Shown here piece by piece: positions 7,690 through 16,045 of a stretch of 64,000 bases of DNA. The position numbers were made by a program, and so were the translations under genes. The notes beneath the pieces are model-generated. The model searched no databases. It was not told the origin of the DNA and saw only the letters and a program-made list of their open reading frames with translations. Origin of the DNA: Flavobacterium sp. LHD-85 (GTDB lineage: Bacteria; Bacteroidota; Bacteroidia; Flavobacteriales; Flavobacteriaceae); NCBI RefSeq assembly GCF_030929595.1, contig NZ_JAVFVR010000005.1:327874-391873 (forward strand). Reading direction: 5' to 3'. Numbering within the stretch: the stretch's first letter is position 1; every line of letters starts with the position of its first letter.

Positions 7690-7925
7690 AAGAAAGTCCC
7701 AGAGGGACGAAATGTTTATAGAAAAATTATGCGTTATTAATATAAAGCTCCAGCGGAGCGACACATTTAGAGTGATTTATATGTCGCTCCGCTGGAGCTT
7801 TTTGATTTGCGAGAAATTGTTTTTTCTATAAATATTTTGCTCCGCTGGAGCAGTTTTTATTTGAATTGCCGTTGGTTTTAACCAACGGGTTTAAATGATT
7901 ATTTAAATCTTGGCTTTAGCCAAAT
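7690..7925. repeat. cluster of three palindrome families (REP-like) in a 445-bp gap
   Basis: The gap 7484-7928 has no gene. It holds GTCCCAGAGGGAC (7696-7708), a hairpin of GCTCCAGCGGAGCGACA against its inverse (about 7745-7801), a further TGCTCCGCTGGAGCA (7838-7852), a 20-base palindrome around TTTTAA (7869-7888), and TTGGCTTTAGCCAA (7910-7923). TTTATAGAAAAA and TTTTTTCTATAAAT also face each other across the block. The bases 7484-7690 show nothing definite. These are typical of extragenic palindromes in flavobacterial genomes. Confidence 0.8.
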
Positions 7926-7928
7926 AAA

Positions 7929-8840
7929 CTATTCGCAAAATGAATACTTCCCAGAACTTTTTCCATTTTTAGAAGGCATAATCAAATGCGATTGGAACTT
8001 TTTACCATTCAAAACATCATTCACAAAATCTAAAACATATTGCTGTCCTTGATGAAAAAGATAACCCGAAAATTCATGTCCGCCACCGCAGAAAGTAATC
8101 AGTTCGATATCTTTATGTAAATCATTCATTTGATTATAAACCGCATAAGAACCAAAAAGAATCAGCCAGCCAGAAGCATTTGTCGGACAAGAACGGTGCG
8201 AACCTGCTGAATAAGGAACCGTATCATCATTATTTCCATGTGCTAATAACATCGGAATTGCTTTTTCTTTCGTAATCAAATTAATATCCTGAATCGCTCC
8301 CGAACCTCCAATGAACCCTTTGTATTTAAAGTTTTCTGGGAGATTGCTTTTGTATAAGTTCATTAATTTATAATCCCAAAATGAAGCGTGGAAACCAATT
8401 TCGGCTCCGGCACTAATTCCAGAAATAAAGATTTTTGAAGTATCAAGATTATATTTGTCAGCATTCTCAACTAAGAAAGCGGTTGCCTGCCACATATCGC
8501 TCACGCCAATTTGAATCGCTTTTATTTTTTCAGTCAAAGTTCCTTTACAGCCAAAATCTTTTCCTTTCATATACAAACTATATGAAATGCTTGCAACGGC
8601 ATAACCATTTTGTGACATGAATTTTCCAAAATCTTTTTCATTTGTTCGTTCTCCGCCCGAAAATCCTCCACCAAAAGCAAACATAATCAACGGGATTTTT
8701 TCGTCTGCTTTTTTCTTTGGCAGATATAAATCTAGATCTAGTTTTAAAGTGTCGTTTTGGAAATAAGTTAAAGTTTTAATTTCTTGTGCTTGAACTGAAT
8801 TTAGTGTAAAAGCGATAAGAAGTAAAAGGAGTTTTTTCAT
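7929..8840 (-). CDS. secreted alpha/beta hydrolase (esterase/lipase-like)
   Basis: Starting at MKKLLLLLIAFTLNSVQA the protein has a clean signal peptide cut after AQA and a mature part of about 285 residues. The nucleophile elbow is GISAG, the oxyanion segment is FAFGGGFSGG, and the acid/base pair is likely in HGNNDDTVPY and GGGHEF near the C-terminus. This matches carboxylesterase-type hydrolases (BD-FAE/Peptidase_S9-like). Several Cys residues in the mature part (GCKG, RSCPT, TFCGG) suit a periplasmic or secreted location. The longer frame to 8879 reads through an intergenic repeat and is rejected. Substrate unknown. Confidence 0.85.
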   Translation of the reverse strand: MKKLLLLLIAFTLNSVQAQEIKTLTYFQNDTLKLDLDLYLPKKKADEKIPLIMFAFGGGFSGGERTNEKDFGKFMSQNGYAVASISYSLYMKGKDFGCKGTLTEKIKAIQIGVSDMWQATAFLVENADKYNLDTSKIFISGISAGAEIGFHASFWDYKLMNLYKSNLPENFKYKGFIGGSGAIQDINLITKEKAIPMLLAHGNNDDTVPYSAGSHRSCPTNASGWLILFGSYAVYNQMNDLHKDIELITFCGGGHEFSGYLFHQGQQYVLDFVNDVLNGKKFQSHLIMPSKNGKSSGKYSFCE

Positions 8841-8850
8841 TTTAAATGGT

Positions 8851-9005
8851 TTTAATCTCGCAAAGCCGCGAAGTCGCAAAGTTTTTCTGCCACAAATTTC
8901 ACGAATTTTCGCTAATTATTATTTTTTGATTTGCCAAGTTAATTAAAATTAGGGAAATTGAATTTTAGGATTTAATAATTTGTGTTAATTAGTGTAATTT
9001 GTGGC
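8851..9005. repeat. long-range inverted repeat, GCCACAAATT family
   Basis: GCCACAAATT (8889-8898) and its inverse AATTTGTGGC (8996-9005) face each other across about 100 AT-rich bases. A CGCAAAGCCGCGAAGTCGC string precedes at about 8857-8876. It fills the space between the esterase and the DUF493 gene. Confidence 0.65.
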
Positions 9006-9034
9006 AAAAAAACAGCCTCATTTTTAGAGTCAAA

Positions 9035-9067
9035 AAATCTAAAATCTAAAATCTGAAATCTGAAATC
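9035..9067. repeat. 7-bp tandem repeat
   Basis: The unit AAATCTA/AAATCTG is repeated 4.7 times without interruption, just upstream of the DUF493 promoter. Confidence 0.8.
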
Positions 9068-9074
9068 AAAAGCG

Positions 9075-9082
9075 TATATTTG
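9075..9082 (+). promoter_or_regulatory. -7 promoter element of the DUF493-DUF4290 unit
   Basis: TATATTTG, exact consensus, 19 bases before the ATG at 9102, leaving a very short leader. The upstream TTG is not evident at 18-20 bases, as the 7-bp repeat occupies the site. Confidence 0.6.
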
Positions 9083-9101
9083 CGTTTATTTTTAATTACG
9101 A

Positions 9102-9398
9102 ATGGAGAACGATAAAGAAAAAAACACCGCCGAATTTTACGAAAGATTAAAAGTAGAGCTAGATAACGCAAACACTTGGCCAGCAGAATATTTGTATAAA
9201 TTTATTGTGCCTTCTGTAGGTGATAATGTAGAGCGTGTTGAAAAAGCTTTTGATAGAATGGGGGCGGTTATTAAAACAACAAAATCAAAAACAGGTAAAT
9301 TTACCAGTGTTTCTGTAGATGTTACGATGCACAGCTCAGATGATGTGATTAGTAAATACAAAGAAGTTTCTACAATAGAAGGTATAGTTTCATTATAA
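9102..9398 (+). CDS. DUF493 (YbeD-like) family protein
   Basis: A 98-residue soluble protein. The family core is WPAEYLYKFIVPSVGDN (about 27-43), followed by the strands TSVSVDVTMHSSDDVISKYKEV (about 66-87), an ACT-like ferredoxin fold. The family has no established function; E. coli YbeD sits near lipoate genes. It is separated by 4 bases from the DUF4290 gene downstream, so the two are surely co-transcribed, followed at a distance by murA. Confidence 0.9.
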   Translation: MENDKEKNTAEFYERLKVELDNANTWPAEYLYKFIVPSVGDNVERVEKAFDRMGAVIKTTKSKTGKFTSVSVDVTMHSSDDVISKYKEVSTIEGIVSL

Positions 9399-9402
9399 AC
9401 TT

Positions 9403-10128
9403 ATGATCGAAAAATATAAAAGAGAAGCCGCAAGCGACGTTGTGTATAATTTAGAATACAATTCTGAAAGACAGCGTCTAATTATCCCAGAATACGGTCG
9501 TCATTTGCAAAAACTGATTGATCAGGCAACTGCAATCGAAGATGATGAAACGCGCAATAAAGCTGCGAAATATATCATTCAGGTTATGGGAAGTCTGAAT
9601 CCGCATTTGCGTGACGTACCAGATTTTCAGCATAAACTTTGGGATCAGCTTTTTATTATGTCTGATTTTAAATTGAATGTTGAATCTCCGTACCCAATTC
9701 CATCAAGAGAAGTTTTGGAGCTAAAACCAGATGCTTTGCAGTATCCGCAGAACTTTCCAAAATATAGATTTTATGGTAACAACATCAAATATATGATTGA
9801 TGTTGCGAATAAATGGGAGGAAGGCGAAATGAAAAATGCGCTTATCATGGTGATCGCCAACCATATGAAAAAATCTTTCTTAAGCTGGAACAAAGATACC
9901 GTAAAAGACGATGTGATTTTTGAGCATTTGTATGAATTATCAGGAGGCAAAATCAATTTATTGCATAGCACGGAAGAATTGTTAAACACAACAGATCTAA
10001 TGCGTACAAACAAACGCATGTCTAATAAAACAGCTTCTGGTGCTCAGCCAAAAATTCAGAACAACAAAAATAACAATAACAAAGGCGGTCAGAAAAAGAC
10101 ATTTCAAAAAAACAATAATCAGAAGTAA
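9403..10128 (+). CDS. DUF4290 domain-containing protein
   Basis: The 241-residue protein is the Bacteroidota-specific DUF4290 family. The N-terminal segment LEYNSERQRLIIPEYGRHLQKLID (split here as LEYNSERQRLIIPEYGRH and LQKLID, about 17-40) is the most conserved, and the domain runs to about residue 190. The last 30 residues are a basic Asn/Lys/Gln-rich tail (NNKNNNNKGGQKK) of low complexity, as in RNA-binding or phase-separating tails. The function is unknown. It follows DUF493 by 4 bases. Confidence 0.88.
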   Translation: MIEKYKREAASDVVYNLEYNSERQRLIIPEYGRHLQKLIDQATAIEDDETRNKAAKYIIQVMGSLNPHLRDVPDFQHKLWDQLFIMSDFKLNVESPYPIPSREVLELKPDALQYPQNFPKYRFYGNNIKYMIDVANKWEEGEMKNALIMVIANHMKKSFLSWNKDTVKDDVIFEHLYELSGGKINLLHSTEELLNTTDLMRTNKRMSNKTASGAQPKIQNNKNNNNKGGQKKTFQKNNNQK

Positions 10129-10327
10129 AAAAGGAGCTAAGAGGCTATCCTGATAGCTATCGGGACTAAGTTGCTAAGTTTTTTTACTTAGATACTTTAA
10201 AAAAAACAAACAAAAACAAGAATAAAAAAGCTGCTAAGCTACTAAGCGTCTAAGTTGCTGAGTTTTTTTACTTAGAATCTTAGAGTCTCAGAATCTTAGA
10301 AACTTTGAAAGAACCTAAAAAAAATCT
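10129..10327. repeat. CTAAG-type intergenic repeat region
   Basis: The gap before murA contains many spaced CTAAG/CTTAG words (GCTAAG, ACTAAG, TCTAAG), a palindrome GATAGCTATCGGGA-like string (about 10152-10165), and two copies of AAGTTGCTNAGTTTTTTTACTTAGA (about 10171-10194 and 10250-10276, in parts). No gene or clear promoter is visible. The same CTAAG words recur at 30500-30535 and 30888-30915. Confidence 0.6.
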
Positions 10328-11641
10328 ATGGGAATTTTTAAAATCGAAGGAGGAACTCCTTTAAAAGGAGAAATCACTCCGCAAGGAGCAAAGAATGAGG
10401 CATTACAAATTTTATGTGCCGTGCTTCTAACAGGAGAGAAAGTAAAAATTAATAACATTCCTGATATTATAGACATCAATAAATTAATCACTTTGCTGGG
10501 GAATTTAGGGGTGAAAATTCAACGTAACGAACCGGGTTCAATTACTTTTCAAGCTGATGAGGTTAATGTTGGATATTTAGAAACTGAAGCTTTCAAAAAG
10601 GAAGGTGGAGCGCTTCGTGGTTCTATTATGATTGTTGGTCCGCTTTTGGCTCGTTTCGGAAAAGGATATATTCCAAAACCAGGTGGAGATAAAATTGGCC
10701 GTCGTAGATTAGATACTCACTTTGAAGGTTTTATTAACCTTGGAGCAAAATTCAGATACAATAGAGAAGATCATTTTTATGGAGTAGAAACTCCTGAAGG
10801 AGGTCTTAAAGGAACAGATATGCTTCTAGATGAAGCTTCTGTAACTGGAACTGCAAACATTGTAATGGCAGCAGTTTTAGCAAAAGGAACAACTACAGTT
10901 TACAACGCAGCTTGTGAGCCTTACTTACAGCAATTGTGTAAGATGCTAAACTCTATGGGAGCTAAAATTACAGGAGTTGGTTCTAACTTATTGACTATCG
11001 AAGGTGTTGAAAGTCTTGGAGGTTGCGAGCACAGAATTCTTCCTGATATGATCGAAATTGGTTCTTGGATTGGTCTTGCGGCTATGACAAAAAGCGAAAT
11101 CACAATCAAAAATGTAAGCTGGGAAAACTTAGGTTTGATTCCGAATACGTTTAGAAAACTTGGAATTACAGTTGAGAAACGTAATGATGATATTTATATT
11201 CCAGCTCACAAAGATGGATATGAAGTAAAAACAGATATTGACGGTTCTATCTTAACTATTGCCGATGCGCCTTGGCCAGGATTTACACCTGACTTATTAA
11301 GCATCGTTTTGGTTGTAGCAACTCAAGCTAAAGGAGACGTTTTAATTCACCAAAAAATGTTCGAAAGCCGTTTATTCTTCGTGGATAAATTGATCGATAT
11401 GGGAGCAAAAATCATGTTATGTGATCCGCACAGAGCTGTGGTTATGGGACATAATTTCGAATCTCAATTGAAAGCAACTACAATGTCTTCTCCTGATATT
11501 CGTGCGGGAATTTCATTATTGATCGCTGCGCTATCTGCAAAAGGAACAAGCACAATTCAGAATATTGAGCAAATTGACCGTGGATATGAGCGTATCGATG
11601 AGCGTTTAAGAGCAATCGGAGCAAAAATCGTGAGAGCTTAA
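10328..11641 (+). CDS. murA: UDP-N-acetylglucosamine 1-carboxyvinyltransferase, Asp-type active site
   Basis: The 437-residue enzyme catalyses the first committed step of peptidoglycan synthesis, enolpyruvyl transfer from PEP to UDP-GlcNAc. It begins with GGTPLKGEITPQGAKNEAL (about 8-26), where Lys22 and Asn23 are catalytic. It carries RGSIMIVGPLLARFG, and ends GYERIDERLRAIGA. The loop residue that is Cys115 in E. coli (PGGC) is here Asp121 (PGGD, codon 10688-10690). Asp-type MurA enzymes work normally but cannot be alkylated by fosfomycin. The gene is about 200 bp downstream of DUF4290, beyond a repeat block. Confidence 0.97.
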   Translation: MGIFKIEGGTPLKGEITPQGAKNEALQILCAVLLTGEKVKINNIPDIIDINKLITLLGNLGVKIQRNEPGSITFQADEVNVGYLETEAFKKEGGALRGSIMIVGPLLARFGKGYIPKPGGDKIGRRRLDTHFEGFINLGAKFRYNREDHFYGVETPEGGLKGTDMLLDEASVTGTANIVMAAVLAKGTTTVYNAACEPYLQQLCKMLNSMGAKITGVGSNLLTIEGVESLGGCEHRILPDMIEIGSWIGLAAMTKSEITIKNVSWENLGLIPNTFRKLGITVEKRNDDIYIPAHKDGYEVKTDIDGSILTIADAPWPGFTPDLLSIVLVVATQAKGDVLIHQKMFESRLFFVDKLIDMGAKIMLCDPHRAVVMGHNFESQLKATTMSSPDIRAGISLLIAALSAKGTSTIQNIEQIDRGYERIDERLRAIGAKIVRA

Positions 11642-11651
11642 AAAAATATTT

Positions 11652-11771
11652 GCCACGAATTCACGAATTAAACTAATTCAAAATTTTTAAAGTCAAATTA
11701 AACGAATTTCATTTTAAAAATTAGAGAAATAAGATAAATTCTAAATTTTGTTTAATTCGTGAATTCGTGGC
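11652..11771. repeat. perfect 22-bp inverted repeat, GCCACGAATTC family
   Basis: Bases 11652-11673 and 11750-11771 are exact inverse complements (22 of 22), beginning GCCACGAATTCACGAATT and separated by 76 AT-rich bases. The element fills the gap between murA and the CDF transporter. A half copy (GTGAATTCGTGGC) is at 38089-38101. Confidence 0.85.
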
Positions 11772-11789
11772 TAAAAAAAATGTCTTTAA

Positions 11790-12665
11790 ATGACAAACGA
11801 ACAAAAAGCTGTAAAAGCTACTATTTTTAGTATAATAGGAAACACCTGCCTGGCCCTGATAAAAGGTCTCGCAGGTTTTTTTGGCAATTCTTATGCCTTA
11901 ATTGCAGATGCAATTGAATCGACAACAGATATATTTGCGTCATTTTTGGTGTTATTTGGAATCAAGTATTCGAATAAACCGGCTGATGAAAACCATCCTT
12001 ACGGTCACGGCCGTGCAGAACCTCTTATTACGTTTTTGGTTGTTGGGTTTTTAATTACTTCGGCAACAATTATCGGTTACGAAAGTATTGCAAATATTGG
12101 GACTTCGCACGATTTACCGAAATCTTGGACTTTGTATATTTTAGGTGCAATTATTATTTGGAAAGAATATTCTTTTCGTTTGGTAATGAAACGTAGCCGA
12201 CAAACAAATAGTTCTTCTTTGGCAGCCGATGCATGGCACCATAGAAGTGATGCTATAACTTCTGTAGCAGCTTTTATCGGAATTTCGATTGCCTTGATTA
12301 TGGGTAAAGGTTACGAATCTGCAGATGATTGGGCAGCACTTTTTGCGGCTTTTTTTATCCTGTATAACAGCTATAAAATATTTAGACCGGCACTTGGAGA
12401 AATCATGGATGAAAATCTAAACGATGATTTAGTAGAAGAAATACGTGTTGTTGCTTTGACAGTTCCAGGGATTCTTGGAACAGAAAAATGCTATATCCGA
12501 AAAGCAGGAATGCGTTATCATGTTGATCTTCACGCCATAGTTTCGGCTAAAATTTCTGTAAAAGAAGGTCATGATTTATCTCATAAACTTCAAGATACTT
12601 TAAAAGAACAAATTCCGCAGTTAGGAAATGTTTTGATTCATATAGAGCCAGATGATTATTCTTAA
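11790..12665 (+). CDS. cation diffusion facilitator (CDF) family transporter
   Basis: The 291-residue membrane protein has the six-helix CDF core. TM2 shows ADAIESTTDIF with the DxxxD-type metal site, TM5 has ADAWHHRSDAITS (HxxxD), and the cytosolic loop has HPYGHGRAEP. A C-terminal cytoplasmic domain (about 205-291) with the CDF beta-alpha fold includes HVDLHAIVS and HDLSHKL, where His residues bind a regulatory metal. It exports Zn2+, Fe2+, Co2+ or Mn2+ by proton antiport; the metal is not decided by the motifs alone. It stands alone between two repeat blocks. Confidence 0.93.
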   Translation: MTNEQKAVKATIFSIIGNTCLALIKGLAGFFGNSYALIADAIESTTDIFASFLVLFGIKYSNKPADENHPYGHGRAEPLITFLVVGFLITSATIIGYESIANIGTSHDLPKSWTLYILGAIIIWKEYSFRLVMKRSRQTNSSSLAADAWHHRSDAITSVAAFIGISIALIMGKGYESADDWAALFAAFFILYNSYKIFRPALGEIMDENLNDDLVEEIRVVALTVPGILGTEKCYIRKAGMRYHVDLHAIVSAKISVKEGHDLSHKLQDTLKEQIPQLGNVLIHIEPDDYS

Positions 12666-12871
12666 GGTGCAAAGTTGCAAAGGTTCAAAGGGACGAAGGT
12701 TTTTTCGCTGAAACTTTTATCAAAGATTGAAATAAAAAATCCGTTTATTAATATAATAAGCGGATTTTCTATTTGATATATTTGTCTTCTGAGCGTGATG
12801 AAGTTTCGAAAAGAAATCTCACAAAGTATTTAAACTCTGAACCTTTGTCTCTCTGAACCTTTGCGCCTTAA
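12664..12871. repeat. imperfect inverted repeat GGTGCAAAG/CTTTGCGCC around a terminator
   Basis: AAGGTGCAAAGTTGCAAAGG (12664-12683) is answered by CCTTTGCGCCTTAA (about 12858-12871), which runs into the stop codon of the DUF5686 gene. Between them, 12736-12768 forms a terminator stem (AAATCCGTTTATT with AATAAGCGGATTT), usable from both sides for these convergent genes. Confidence 0.65.
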
Positions 12872-15357
12872 TCTAATGCATTTAAAATCTTCAAACCAAA
12901 CACAACGCCATTTTGCTGAATTCCTCCTTGATAAGAATGGACATAATCTACTCGAAATAGTTTAAATTTTCCGAAACCTAAATTGTCTAAACCAATTGTA
13001 AATTCAGAGTATGGTTTTTTGTCTGGAATCGCTAAAGCATGAAAACCGATATTCATTGTTGATTTTAAAAGATTCAATAACGGAATTTTATTCATGATAA
13101 AACCAGTGTCGTTGTATTCTGTATGCATTTCAAAATAACTGTCGTTTGTGCTGTTAGAATAGTAAGGCATCATGTTGAAAACATTTAAATAGCGTTCGCT
13201 TGTTCCAATATGAGTTTGATTTCCGTTAAAATGTCTGTAATCGATAAATGAGATATTTTCAGCATTAAAGAATTTTCCGCCTCTAAAATTGGTTCCTAGA
13301 AGGCCTTTATTTCCAAGTGATAAATCATATTGAACAGAAGCTCCAATTCGTTCGTATTCATACTTTTTTTCGCTTGCTGCGAATGCTTTTTCGAATGCAA
13401 GATAAACTGTGGGATATTTATCATCTTTAAAATTAAATCTTCCGTCTGGTCTTGAAATGTATTTGTTTCCAAAATTAATTCTTGTTGTTACGAGAGTTTT
13501 AAACAGATGATGCTGATCAAAAGCCGGAGTTGTAAAATCGTTTGGAGCCAAAGGATTATTAGAAGAATAAATATCATCTTTTTTAAAGAAAGAATAATCA
13601 GTTGTATTGAAAAGCGGTTTGCGCTGCTCGTAACCAATTTTTGCAGTAAGATTTATTCCGTTTGCAATATCTTGTCCGTAATTGATTTCAGCAAATTCTA
13701 AGTTGTACAGTTTCATATAGTTGTCTTTAAAAAATAAAGAACTTATAGAATTGATAAATTTGCTAATTGGTTCAGCGCTATTAAATTGGGCTGTTTTTAC
13801 ACCTCCAGAACCCCATATTGTAGCATAATTTATTGTATTGAAACGATGGCTAAATTCACCAATTGCACGAAAACGTTCATCAGAAAAGCCATAATTAAAA
13901 GTAGTGCTTATTGAAGTGTTTGTTCCTTTTTCTTCATCCCATTTTCTAAAAGAAAAGCCTGAATCTAGATTAAAACCCTGTACGGTATTAAAACTTAGAG
14001 AAGCAATATTTAATAGACCTTTATAATCAAAAGAATATTTCTTAAAAGTGTTTTTATAATCATAGCCCATTAAAACATCCCAAATCTTAAACTTATTGTT
14101 TTTGGCGTCAATAGAATCGGTGTATTTTTTTGATTTTCTAATGATTTGCAAACTGTCTTTTTTTGCATAATCACTGCTTTCTTCAATAGTTAGCGGAATC
14201 GGACGAATTTCATTCCAGAAAGCATCGTCTTTTTTATTCGCATTGAGGTCAAAAGCCACTAGTTCATTCCCGAAAGTTTTCTTGTCAAACGATGCTGGAA
14301 ATTCATAATTCGAATATACATAATTGAAATTTCCAGAAAACTTTACGCCAAAAATACCCGCATTAAAAGAAAGCGTCTGTGCATTTTTAGACCAGATTTT
14401 ATTTTTGGAATTATAGCTGAAACTCTGTTTTAAAGTCATGATTTCTGTAAACTCGTTTTTCATTCGATACCCCTTGATGTCTAAATCAATGGCATAAATC
14501 GCAAAACTGTCATCTACAATATAAATATAACCTTCAAAAACAGGTTCTTTATCGCGCTTTGGAATTACTTTAATTTTATTAATCTGTTGATTGTTGTCGT
14601 CATAAAAAGTGCTTTCTAGTTTGTATTTGTAATAATTGAAAGCATTATCGGCGATAGGAGAGATGAGTTTTACATCAAAATCTAAAGTGTTGTCATAAAA
14701 ATCATAAGTCGATAACGCAGCTGTGTTATAGCTATAACCGCGATTGTTTCCTGAAATTTTAGAAGCGATGATTTTCTCTTTTAGTTTATCAGGTTTTTCA
14801 AAAGTAACTTTCGAAATAGTTTCAGATAAATACAAAATTCCTGTTCCAGTCGAATCTAAGTTTGAAGCCATGTCATCACCTAGATCTACTTTTTTGCCGA
14901 GAATTTTTTTAGGAAGATCTTTGACTTTAAACATTCCTTTAGAATAAAAATCGGCTGTATATCTTTCGGTTTTATCTGAGTTTTCTTTTTTATGAGCTAT
15001 TGCACTTTTTATAATAGCATTAGCAGGATTGTTTTTAGGGTCAATGATAACTTCATTTAAAGCGAAACTTTCTTCTTGAAGTTTAACATCTAAATTAACT
15101 GTTTTTGTTGCCGCGAGAACAGTAATTTTTTGAGTTTTATAACCTAGATATTGAAAAATGATTTTATTTCCTCCAATTTCTTTTACGTTTAGCTGATATT
15201 TTCCCTGTTCATTTGTAGTGGTTCCAGCATAAGTGTTTTCTTCAAAAACCGATACAAAAGGAAGCGGATTTCCTTTGTCATCTGTTACAGTTCCTCTTAT
15301 TTGAGCAAAATTGGAAAACGAAAAAAATAGAAAGGCAAATAAAGTATAGTTTCTCAT
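12868..15357 (-). CDS. DUF5686 outer-membrane protein with carboxypeptidase-like regulatory domain
   Basis: The 829-residue protein has a signal peptide (MRNYTLFAFLFFSFSNFAQ) and a CarboxypepD_reg-like beta-sandwich (about 19-105, RGTVTDDKGNPLPFVSVFEEN). The long DUF5686 region to the C-terminus is rich in alternating strands, as in a barrel. It lacks the TonB plug motifs, so it is not a standard TonB-dependent receptor. Such proteins are common in Bacteroidetes, are thought to sit in the outer membrane, and have no known substrate. It is transcribed alone; the aroQ gene upstream is separated by an inverted-repeat hairpin. Confidence 0.9.
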   Translation of the reverse strand: MRNYTLFAFLFFSFSNFAQIRGTVTDDKGNPLPFVSVFEENTYAGTTTNEQGKYQLNVKEIGGNKIIFQYLGYKTQKITVLAATKTVNLDVKLQEESFALNEVIIDPKNNPANAIIKSAIAHKKENSDKTERYTADFYSKGMFKVKDLPKKILGKKVDLGDDMASNLDSTGTGILYLSETISKVTFEKPDKLKEKIIASKISGNNRGYSYNTAALSTYDFYDNTLDFDVKLISPIADNAFNYYKYKLESTFYDDNNQQINKIKVIPKRDKEPVFEGYIYIVDDSFAIYAIDLDIKGYRMKNEFTEIMTLKQSFSYNSKNKIWSKNAQTLSFNAGIFGVKFSGNFNYVYSNYEFPASFDKKTFGNELVAFDLNANKKDDAFWNEIRPIPLTIEESSDYAKKDSLQIIRKSKKYTDSIDAKNNKFKIWDVLMGYDYKNTFKKYSFDYKGLLNIASLSFNTVQGFNLDSGFSFRKWDEEKGTNTSISTTFNYGFSDERFRAIGEFSHRFNTINYATIWGSGGVKTAQFNSAEPISKFINSISSLFFKDNYMKLYNLEFAEINYGQDIANGINLTAKIGYEQRKPLFNTTDYSFFKKDDIYSSNNPLAPNDFTTPAFDQHHLFKTLVTTRINFGNKYISRPDGRFNFKDDKYPTVYLAFEKAFAASEKKYEYERIGASVQYDLSLGNKGLLGTNFRGGKFFNAENISFIDYRHFNGNQTHIGTSERYLNVFNMMPYYSNSTNDSYFEMHTEYNDTGFIMNKIPLLNLLKSTMNIGFHALAIPDKKPYSEFTIGLDNLGFGKFKLFRVDYVHSYQGGIQQNGVVFGLKILNALD

Positions 15358-15442
15358 ACAGGTGTGGTTATCCTACAAAAATATAATAAGTTAAATCTGA
15401 GCTTATTAATAATTTGTTAAATTGAATGAGAGGATTTGTCTA

Positions 15443-15493
15443 ACTGAACGAAGTCGAAGTTATTTATTTTAAAAGCCTTCGACTTCGCTCAGT
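15443..15493. repeat. CTTCGACTTCGCTCAG inverted repeat, terminator-like
   Basis: A 17-bp stem (15443-15459 with 15477-15493, one wobble) sits between the DUF5686 gene and aroQ. The arm word CTTCGACTTCGCTCAG recurs at 50737-50753, where it is followed by GATGACA. It may also stop aroQ transcription. Confidence 0.75.
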
Positions 15494-15504
15494 ATAACAT
15501 TATG

Positions 15505-15918
15505 CTATAAAAAAGACTGAATAGCCAATTCGTAACTTTTTAGGCCGAAGCCTAGAATAACGCCTTTTGCGTTTCCAGATAAATAAGATTGATGTCTAAA
15601 GCTCTCACGTGCATAAGTATTTGAAATATGAACTTCAATTACTGGAGTTGTAACCGCTTTCATGGCATCACCCAAGCCAATAGAAGTGTGGGTATACGCA
15701 CCGGCATTCAGAATAATTCCATCAAATGAAAAACCAACTTCTTGAATTTTACCAATCAGTTCGCCTTCAATATTACTTTGATAATAAGAAAGTTCAATGT
15801 TTGGGAATTTTTGTTTCAACGTTTCAAAATAATCTTCAAAAGTTTGGCTTCCGTAAACTTCTGGTTCGCGTTTTCCTAAAAGATTCAAGTTCGGTCCGTT
15901 GATAATGCAGATTTTCAT
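15505..15918 (-). CDS. aroQ: type II 3-dehydroquinate dehydratase
   Basis: The 137-residue enzyme performs the third step of the shikimate pathway. The N-terminus IINGPNLNLLGKREPEVYG holds the loop Arg17 and catalytic Tyr22. NAGAYTHTSIGLGDA (about 71-85) forms the substrate-binding turn, and EVHISN contains catalytic His97. The protein assembles as a dodecamer in characterised members. It is slightly short of the usual 145 residues but complete. Upstream lies the first of six outer-membrane barrel genes. Confidence 0.97.
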   Translation of the reverse strand: MKICIINGPNLNLLGKREPEVYGSQTFEDYFETLKQKFPNIELSYYQSNIEGELIGKIQEVGFSFDGIILNAGAYTHTSIGLGDAMKAVTTPVIEVHISNTYARESFRHQSYLSGNAKGVILGFGLKSYELAIQSFL

Positions 15919-15990
15919 ATGTATTTTTTATTTTGAGATATGGGCATTGCTATTGATTTTTGCAATTGCCATTGAACTTTGTAAAAATAA

Positions 15991-16023
15991 AAAAAACCGC
16001 ACTAATAAATAGAGCGGTTTTTA
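15991..16023 (-). terminator. terminator of the barrel gene at 16046
   Basis: Stem AAAACCGC (15993-16000) with GCGGTTTT (16014-16021), followed by an A/T-rich run that reads T-rich on the minus strand. Confidence 0.7.
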
Positions 16024-16045
16024 TAAAAGTATGTGATATTCTTTT

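Noticed and set aside
9035..9067. Possible CRISPR or other array
   Set aside because: A 7-bp unit with no spacers is a simple tandem repeat. No CRISPR array or cas gene was seen in the window.
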